DNA from: Methanoregulaceae archaeon UBA467
Lineage (GTDB): Archaea > Halobacteriota > Methanomicrobia > Methanomicrobiales > Methanospirillaceae
Reading direction: 5' to 3'
DNA length: 64,000 bases
NCBI GenBank assembly: GCA_002503825.1
Contig: DASP01000013.1
Location: 21,968-85,967, forward strand
This document shows positions 55,295 to 61,589 of this stretch, piece after piece. Every line of letters starts with the position of its first letter. The stretch's first letter is position 1. The translations under genes and the position numbers were made by a program. The notes under the pieces were generated by a model that saw nothing but the letters and a program-made list of their open reading frames with translations, was not told the origin of the DNA and made no database searches.

Positions 55295-56338
55295 TTACAT
55301 TCCCAGGAGTATCAGGGTGTCCCCGTCCCGGAGTGCCCTGATGTACTGGCCCGGCTCCACACTATACCATTTTCCAGCCTGGCATTCGATCGTTATCCCG
55401 TCTGCGGGATTAAGGACACCGATGATGCCGGCGTCGTGGTACGCGACAAGGTAATCTGCAGCGTCCCTTGCGTTTCCGACGAGACGCGTGATCTCGTCCT
55501 CCTTGATTGTCTTCACCGTGCCTGATGGCAGTTCGGTATAACGAACGTTTTGCCCGTCAGTTGTCGTCACCTCACCATATCGTCCACGTATTTCAATCAC
55601 GTCACCTCTCCGGTACCGGGGGAGGCGGAGCGAAAAAGTGATCCGGAAGAGTTGTTTTCCTGCTTTTTCGCCTACCAGCTTCGGGTGGGTGGTGTAGCGC
55701 CCACCGAGGCGCTGGACAATCGCGTTTGAAATTTCCTGTCCGATATGCTGTGATCCGATGGTGACGTCAAGCCCATCCCTCGACGGGTCGATGCTGGAAA
55801 TAAACGAGAGCCGTTCACCATTTTCTATGAGCGCCTCCTCGACTTCCATTGCAATTCTTGCGGCAGCCTCGATCTCGTCAGGGTAGGGTTTGCGCCCGCT
55901 TGCCCGTACCTGGACGACTCCTTCATAGTAACTCCCGGAAAGGCGGTTGCACCGGTCACACTGCTCCCTGATCCAGGCGATCTCTATACGGCAGTTCCCC
56001 TCGACCGGAAGCCCGTAAAGCATGGCAGTGACAGTGCATTGTGCAACTGACCTGTTTGAACTCACATCTTCTATCCGGATATCATATGAAGGGTCCTTCA
56101 CATCGGGATGCAGCCTGATTGACTGGTATATCATTTCTCTGGCGATAACAGCCCTTTCCCGCGAGCTGTCTGTCCATATGCCCGCTTCTTTCCGGGCCTC
56201 GCATACGGGGCACTCAATGCTTCGTATCCGTGGTTCACACTCCATCCAGCGGGTCAGCCCGACCTTGCATGTACTGCACAACTCGCCGGGAAGTGAAGGG
56301 TTCCCGCAACGGGGACAGATAGTCTGTTGAATTTTCAT
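55295..56338 (-). CDS. nmd3: NMD3-like ribosome-associated protein
   Basis: A 347-residue archaeal NMD3 with N-terminal zinc motifs CPRCGNPSLPGELCSTC, then CPVCEARKEAG and CDRCNRLSGSYYEGVVQVRA, and the C-terminal OB-like part (RRGDVIEIRGRYGEV; DEITRLV). In eukaryotes NMD3 exports the 60S subunit; in archaea it is a conserved large-subunit factor of unknown detail. It lies two bases after the DUF424 gene, both in the same run. Confidence 0.92.
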   Translation of the reverse strand: MKIQQTICPRCGNPSLPGELCSTCKVGLTRWMECEPRIRSIECPVCEARKEAGIWTDSSRERAVIAREMIYQSIRLHPDVKDPSYDIRIEDVSSNRSVAQCTVTAMLYGLPVEGNCRIEIAWIREQCDRCNRLSGSYYEGVVQVRASGRKPYPDEIEAAARIAMEVEEALIENGERLSFISSIDPSRDGLDVTIGSQHIGQEISNAIVQRLGGRYTTHPKLVGEKAGKQLFRITFSLRLPRYRRGDVIEIRGRYGEVTTTDGQNVRYTELPSGTVKTIKEDEITRLVGNARDAADYLVAYHDAGIIGVLNPADGITIECQAGKWYSVEPGQYIRALRDGDTLILLGM

Positions 56339-56339
56339 A

Positions 56340-56633
56340 TTATAACCTGATTATCTGGGCATGGGGGACTGTGCCGAACGTAATATATCCCGAAGGCCCG
56401 ATAAAACCGTTTTTTATGGCGAGCGATACAACCCGCTCTCCCATGAGATTGGCATTTCCGGCTGTTTTCAGTACGGAGATGACTTCTTCGGGCTCTGCAA
56501 GTCTGTCTCCGTAGAATGTTTCACTGATGCAGATCTCAAGATCTCCGCGGCTGACCGTCGTATTGAGCAGTTCACGGTCGCACACGGCGACTACTTCGTC
56601 CCCGTCAGCAGAGCGGTGAATTTTTAAATACAT
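56340..56633 (-). CDS. DUF424 family protein
   Basis: A 97-residue protein beginning MYLKIHRSADGDEVVAVCDR and ending VPHAQIIRL, with AEPEEVISVLKTAGNANLMG and SLAIKNGFI in the middle. DUF424 is an archaeal family of unknown function, frequently beside nmd3. The frame is open to 56960, but the upstream part is a shadow of the TatD-like gene, so the Met at 56633 is the start. Confidence 0.82.
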   Translation of the reverse strand: MYLKIHRSADGDEVVAVCDRELLNTTVSRGDLEICISETFYGDRLAEPEEVISVLKTAGNANLMGERVVSLAIKNGFIGPSGYITFGTVPHAQIIRL

Positions 56634-56685
56634 TGATAATGTATGGGCCGGGGTGGCTATTAAAAATGATAGCCGTGGCAAGGCA

Positions 56686-57513
56686 TCAGAGCGTAATCTC
56701 CACGCCATAAACCTTTGAGGGAGTATCCACATGAATGCGGTATATGTCGTCCTCTGTAATTTTCCCGGAAGAATAAAGGCGGTTTGTATATTTTGGAACG
56801 GATTTCGGACCGATAACCGCTCCCGGCCTTGAATTTTCATCCATGAAATCGCTTTCCATTGTAAATGCCCTCTTCTGGCGGCACAATTCAGGAATATCCG
56901 GGTGGCTTGCAAGAAATGAAGGGACAAGCGGGGTATCAGGAGTTGCGTAATGTTTGACAATCCGCCCTGGTGGAAGCCCGGCCTTTGATGCCATTTCGAT
57001 CATGTCGGCACAGGGGCCGCTTTCCGCATGGACCTGCACGGCACAGTCTTCAGCTGCAGCGAGCGTGAATGCATGAAAGAGGATCTCGTTTGATGCAGCC
57101 TGGATATCATGGGGAGCCTCGTAATGAGGCCTGCCGCTTTTAATCGCAACGGCCGAACCATTCCTGACATACCGGGCGGCCAGATCAAGACCGCCCTTCA
57201 TTATCGTCATCGCCTGTTCAATATCCATCTCTGCCGACAGCCGCGTAATTTCTGCAGGGTGAACTCCGAGGACGGGGAATACGGTCAGGCCGATCTCCCT
57301 GATCGTCGCGGCGACTGAAAGGGTCTCTTCAAAAACGGCCCTGAAATCTTCTCCTGAACCGGGAAGGATCCCAAACGAACCCGACGGCTTGCTCACGAGG
57401 AAGATATGGGTTCCCCCTGCTCTCCGGAAATCTTTTGCAGCCTGGACTCCCCTGCCATTGACAGGGTCAATATGGATATGATCGTCAGTGATCGGATACG
57501 GAGGAGCATTCAT
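56686..57513 (-). CDS. TatD-like metal-dependent hydrolase
   Basis: A 275-residue TIM-barrel amidohydrolase of the archaeal TatD-like type: DDHIHIDP (HxH), VFPVLGVHPAEITRL, AVQVHAESGPCADMIEM, RIVKHYAT, TMESDFMDENSRPGAVIG. These give the histidines and aspartate of a one- or two-metal site. The frame extends to 57567, but the Met at 57513 (NAPPYPITDDHIHIDP) fits the family; it overlaps mptD by 29 bases. Substrate unknown; bacterial TatD is a DNase. Confidence 0.85.
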   Translation of the reverse strand: MNAPPYPITDDHIHIDPVNGRGVQAAKDFRRAGGTHIFLVSKPSGSFGILPGSGEDFRAVFEETLSVAATIREIGLTVFPVLGVHPAEITRLSAEMDIEQAMTIMKGGLDLAARYVRNGSAVAIKSGRPHYEAPHDIQAASNEILFHAFTLAAAEDCAVQVHAESGPCADMIEMASKAGLPPGRIVKHYATPDTPLVPSFLASHPDIPELCRQKRAFTMESDFMDENSRPGAVIGPKSVPKYTNRLYSSGKITEDDIYRIHVDTPSKVYGVEITL

Positions 57514-57838
57514 AGCATTCAATAATCTCCATAAGCGGGTAATCTCCTTTCCGGCGGAGGCGTGCATGGCAGCAGGTCCTGCCCACCTGTGTGGTTATCT
57601 CCACGTTGTACATGAGCCCCTGTAGTTCGCTGTACCCGAAGGAATGGGGTTTCATCAGTCCTTTGTCAAGCCGGACCCGGACTGACGTGACGAACGGCTG
57701 GAGCATGACGCTTTGTTCGATAGCCGCCTCGATGGTTTCAGCGGTATCAGGTGATACAGGTGTGCCTACCCACTGGTGGTAGAGGGCGCCAAGTTTTATT
57801 GCGGCCTCAAAAACGGCCTGGTCGCGCTCACTGATCAT
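57485..57838 (-). CDS. mptD: Archaeal dihydroneopterin aldolase
   Basis: A 117-residue protein of the former DUF372 family, in which Methanocaldococcus MptD makes 6-hydroxymethyl-dihydropterin for methanopterin. FEAAIKLGALYHQWVGTPVS, EAAIEQSVMLQPFVTSVRV, HSFGYSELQGLMYNVEI and DYPLMEIIE match the family. It sits between mcm and the TatD-like gene. Together with cofE it ties the window to methanogenic cofactor synthesis. Confidence 0.8.
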   Translation of the reverse strand: MISERDQAVFEAAIKLGALYHQWVGTPVSPDTAETIEAAIEQSVMLQPFVTSVRVRLDKGLMKPHSFGYSELQGLMYNVEITTQVGRTCCHARLRRKGDYPLMEIIECYECSSVSDH

Positions 57839-57878
57839 GACATAGTATTCTTTCTTAAAAGGAGAAAAGGTGATGTGA

Positions 57879-59993
57879 TCAGATAAGTTTGATTACACCG
57901 GATTTCGGTTCCATGGCCTCTCCTGCCCGAAGGAACATGTCGATCTGTCTCCTGACCTCTTCTTTTGAAAAATTTTTTTCAGAGAGCCTTGAGATGACAT
58001 CGTCAATCTGGGCCCTTCCGCTTTCATCGGCTATCTCGCGTATGACCTCCTTGATCATCCTGATGAGATCTCGTTTCCCTTTCGAAAATCCGGTTACAAC
58101 CTTATCGATATCAAAAGACCCGCTTTTTGCGTCGTAGGCGACCTGGCGGAGACAGGTGTCGACGATATTGACAACACGTTCGGCATCTGCGAGGTCGATG
58201 TCCGGGCAGAGGCGGATACGTGCGCTTGCCTCTGCAAGCCTGACGAGCGCCTCCAGCTGCCGGGCGGTGACCGGAACCGGCTTGCTTGATTCAGATGCGA
58301 GGTCTCGCAGTTTCATGTAATACGCGATGAGGGCCTCGCGGGCGGCATCACTCAGGCGCGGAAAGCAGGTCCGTTTTGCATATGCAACATATTTCCTGAA
58401 TAAGGCAGGATTGATTTCAGCTGTCACTGGCTTGAGTTGTTCAGTAATATAGGCATCATCCACACCCGGAATAGGGGTGCGGCTGTGCTGGGCGATGGTC
58501 TCGCCAATACTGTGTGCCTTGAGGATATGCTCGGCGATTGCATTGTCGCGCTTGTGATCGGGTTTGTCACTCATGACAAATATAAGGTCAAAACGCGAGA
58601 GGAGCGACGGAGGCATGTTTATCTGCTCTCCTATCGGCACGAAATCATCGAACCTTCCGTATTTGGGGTTCGCCGCACCAAGCAGCGCACACCGCGATTT
58701 CAGGGTGGCGGTAATACCTGCCTTTGCGACACTGATGGACTGCTGTTCCATCGCTTCGTGAAGAGCACTCCGGTCTTCCTTATGCATCTTATCCATCTCG
58801 TCGACGGCTGCGACACCCATGTCTGCGAGAACAAGCGCCCCTGCCTCAAGGGTCCATCGCCCGTCCCCGAATTCGTCTTTTACCGCAGTCGCAGTGAGTC
58901 CTGCCGATGTGGATGACTGGCCGCTGGTGTAAATTGCCCTTGGGGATAGTTTTACCACGTACCTGAGCAGCTGGCTTTTTGCAATACCTGGGTCACCGAT
59001 GAGAAGGACATGGATGTCACCGCGGAGGTGACTCCCGTCGGGCATCTCTTTTGAAATTCCACCGAAGAGCTGGAGGGCAATGGCCTCCTTGACATCTTCA
59101 TTGCCATAGATCGTGGGGGCAATTGAATGGGTGATTTTCCGGTAAATATTCGGGTCACGTGAAAGACTGGTGATCTCATCCTCGTCTTTCTCATCAATTT
59201 CAACTTCTTCAAATTCTTTTTCTGCGATCTCGATCGAATTGCACTCCAGATAGATATCAAAGATTGTACTCTTCTCACCATGGCTGATACGCTGCATCGA
59301 CCGCAATATCCCGTTGATCACGACCCTGTCGCCCGGGGTAACCTTTCCGGAAAGGTCGTCAGTAACATCGACATCGAGGGTCTGGGGCTGTTCTCCGCCC
59401 CGGAGCCCTTCCGGGGACTCCTGTATGCGAAGTTTCTGAGAATCAACGAACCGGGAGCGTTTTGGAACGAGTTCAAGCTTTTTAAACGTGCACCCGTCGG
59501 TTGCGCACCCTTCAGGCTCCCTGAACTTGCCGTATCCCTGGTCACGGGTGGTAATATGGCCCCCGGGGCACCTGAAGGATGCTTCGACTATCCGTGGCCT
59601 GACTTCGGTGGTCTTTCGCAGGATCCCCTCGACGCTGACGAATGTATTGATATGGTCAGCCCGGATATTCCTGACGCCAACCTTCCGGGGCAGGTTCACA
59701 AACCTGATATTAATTTCCTTGATTGATTTCTGGTCCTTGATTTTAATGAGCTGGTGATTGGTGATCGCGTTTCGCACATCTTCGATCACCTTCCCGGGGT
59801 TTTCCAGCAGCTCATCGGCCATCCTGATACCGGTACGGCCAAAACTTTCAATATCCCGGTAATCGATGAGGATAGACCGCTTATAAGGAAACTCCCTGCT
59901 TAGTTCACCGAGTTGCTTTTTATACCGGCCTTTTAAAAATTTGCTCCAGTCGGAATCCCTGTCAATTATTTCTGCGCCGGTCTCATTATCCAT
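57879..59993 (-). CDS. mcm: MCM replicative helicase
   Basis: A 704-residue archaeal MCM, hexameric 3'-5' helicase. N-terminal domain to about 265 (VSVEGILRKTTEVRPRIVEA; CPGGH with cysteine pair), then the AAA+ core: Walker A GDPGIAKSQLL, Walker B LADMGVAAVDEMDKM, sensor 1 ALLGAANPKYGRFDD and the MCM arginine finger LSRFDLIF. A winged helix follows. No intein. ATG at 59993 is chosen because GAGGAG lies 8 bases upstream; the frame opens at a TTG (60008) inside the rfcS stop region. Confidence 0.95.
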   Translation of the reverse strand: MDNETGAEIIDRDSDWSKFLKGRYKKQLGELSREFPYKRSILIDYRDIESFGRTGIRMADELLENPGKVIEDVRNAITNHQLIKIKDQKSIKEINIRFVNLPRKVGVRNIRADHINTFVSVEGILRKTTEVRPRIVEASFRCPGGHITTRDQGYGKFREPEGCATDGCTFKKLELVPKRSRFVDSQKLRIQESPEGLRGGEQPQTLDVDVTDDLSGKVTPGDRVVINGILRSMQRISHGEKSTIFDIYLECNSIEIAEKEFEEVEIDEKDEDEITSLSRDPNIYRKITHSIAPTIYGNEDVKEAIALQLFGGISKEMPDGSHLRGDIHVLLIGDPGIAKSQLLRYVVKLSPRAIYTSGQSSTSAGLTATAVKDEFGDGRWTLEAGALVLADMGVAAVDEMDKMHKEDRSALHEAMEQQSISVAKAGITATLKSRCALLGAANPKYGRFDDFVPIGEQINMPPSLLSRFDLIFVMSDKPDHKRDNAIAEHILKAHSIGETIAQHSRTPIPGVDDAYITEQLKPVTAEINPALFRKYVAYAKRTCFPRLSDAAREALIAYYMKLRDLASESSKPVPVTARQLEALVRLAEASARIRLCPDIDLADAERVVNIVDTCLRQVAYDAKSGSFDIDKVVTGFSKGKRDLIRMIKEVIREIADESGRAQIDDVISRLSEKNFSKEEVRRQIDMFLRAGEAMEPKSGVIKLI

Positions 59994-60004
59994 GGATTCG
60001 CTCC

Positions 60005-60982
60005 TCAACTGCTGTACTTCCGTGACAGCATGACGAACCCGGCAATAAGCGCTTCCATCTGTATTTCGCTGTTTGCACCTTCAGAAAGGCGGAAATCGGT
60101 CACCCCGAGCTGGTCGATAAGGGCGACACGGAGGCCCTGATCAAGAGGCCTCCTGACAAGAACACGGTAACACTGGGTTATCAGTTCATTCGGCGCGATA
60201 CCCCTCTCCTGTAAAAGTTTCTGCAGTACTGCCTCTGCACCTTCGAAATCTCCTTTCAATGACAGATCGAGAAGCTCGTCGATCTCGTCCGGTCGCGCAG
60301 TCGCAGTGATTGCATAGACCATTTTCTCATCGATCTCCCTGCTGATGATGGCAGCTCCCTGCAGGGCATTGATCGCCTTTCTCATGTCCCCCTGTGCAAT
60401 ATAGATGATTGCATCGATCGCATCTTCCTGTATAGTAAGTGACTCCTGCGTTGCGATCCTGTGGATCTCTTCCTTTACGGCGTCTCTGCCAAGCGCCCTG
60501 AATCGATAGATCGCACACCTGCTCTGGATGGGATCAATTATCTTGGAGGAGTAATTGCATGAAAGGATGAACCGGCAGGTCTGTGCGTAGCTCTCCATCG
60601 TCCTTCGTAAAGCGGCCTGCGCATCGGGTGTGAGTGCGTCAGCCTCATCGAGGAAGAGAATCTTAAACGTGGCGCCCTCGAGGGGTGATGTCCTGGCAAA
60701 CTGTTTTATCTGATTTCGCACGACATCGATGCCGCGTTCATCAGATGCATTCAGTTCCCTGAAATTCATGTGCCATGATTCTCCAAAAAATTCCCGCGCC
60801 AGTGCAACGGCGGCCGTGGTCTTTCCTACTCCTGCACTACCCGTAAAGAGGAGGTGGGGCAGGTTCCCGCTTTTCACATAGGACTCAAGCCTTTCGATTA
60901 TTTCATTCTGGCCCACGATATCAGCCAGTTTCTGCGGCCTGTATTTTTCGATCCAGATGGTGTGGCTATCGTCCATCATCAT
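60005..60982 (-). CDS. rfcS: Replication factor C small subunit
   Basis: A 325-residue clamp loader subunit that loads PCNA. WIEKYRPQKLADIVGQ (RFC box II), Walker A GSAGVGKTTAA, Walker B ILFLDEADALTPDAQAALRR, sensor 1 FILSCNYSSKIIDP, SRC motif QSRCAIYRF, and AQGDMRKAINALQG. It is the first gene of the run that continues with mcm 11 bases downstream. Compare the paralogue at 50530, which lacks the Walker B acidic pair. 60983-61210 upstream shows only AT-rich promoter sequence. Confidence 0.95.
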   Translation of the reverse strand: MMMDDSHTIWIEKYRPQKLADIVGQNEIIERLESYVKSGNLPHLLFTGSAGVGKTTAAVALAREFFGESWHMNFRELNASDERGIDVVRNQIKQFARTSPLEGATFKILFLDEADALTPDAQAALRRTMESYAQTCRFILSCNYSSKIIDPIQSRCAIYRFRALGRDAVKEEIHRIATQESLTIQEDAIDAIIYIAQGDMRKAINALQGAAIISREIDEKMVYAITATARPDEIDELLDLSLKGDFEGAEAVLQKLLQERGIAPNELITQCYRVLVRRPLDQGLRVALIDQLGVTDFRLSEGANSEIQMEALIAGFVMLSRKYSS

Positions 60983-61210
60983 TCCCTCACTTCATTGGTG
61001 TATAATGCTTTTACTATTCGTGTTCGCTATTGAAAAACCGGCCTGTACGCATCCCTGCAACCGGCCCTGATTTGATGAATATATCTGCAGAAATCCGGCT
61101 GACCTGGGAAAATAGCCGGATTTTTCGGCTGGTATGAAAAAGTCCGGTTAATATTCGCCTGCCCTTCTTTTTCATGCTCATCTATGAGCCTGAAGGTTCA
61201 TGGTACGCTT

Positions 61211-61562
61211 TGTTGAAACAGACATGAACCAGTAAGGTTCACTCTGGAACCATGAAAATGTCCATTTAAAATCTCCTTATATCGTATTTTGTTCCCCCAT
61301 TTTTATAGGAAATGCTTAATTTCGATATCATGTTCGATTCATTTTTCTGACAGGAGGGGTTTCACCCCTCCCTGCCCCACCCCCGGGGATGTCCTGTGGA
61401 CAGGGTTGATTCGGATTGTATTATTTTTCAAAAGAACTAAGCACGGTCCCTGTCGCATTATGGGGGCGCCCCACATACGGCAGGGCATCGGCCCCGGGAG
61501 TGTCCCGATGAAGAGTGCGGCGAAAGAGGAATAGTGAAAGAACGGGAATGGTGTCGAAAGTG
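61211..61562 (+). repeat. Dispersed intergenic repeat, copy E (full length)
   Basis: Best-formed copy: TGTTGAAACAGACATGAACC, the GGTTCACTCTGGAACC hairpin, AAAATCTCCTTATAT, the perfect hairpin GGAGGGGTTTCACCCCTCC, CTGCCCCACCCC, AGCACGGTCCCTGTCGCAT, the CGGGAGTGTCCCG hairpin, and GAGTGCGGCGAAAGAGGAAT. It ends near the stop of the surface protein gene on the opposite strand. Confidence 0.82.
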
Positions 61563-61589
61563 ATTTAGCAAAAAATTAAAAATATTTCT

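Noticed and set aside
56634..56960. N-terminal extension of the DUF424 gene
   Set aside because: It overlaps the TatD-like gene in another frame and matches nothing in the family.
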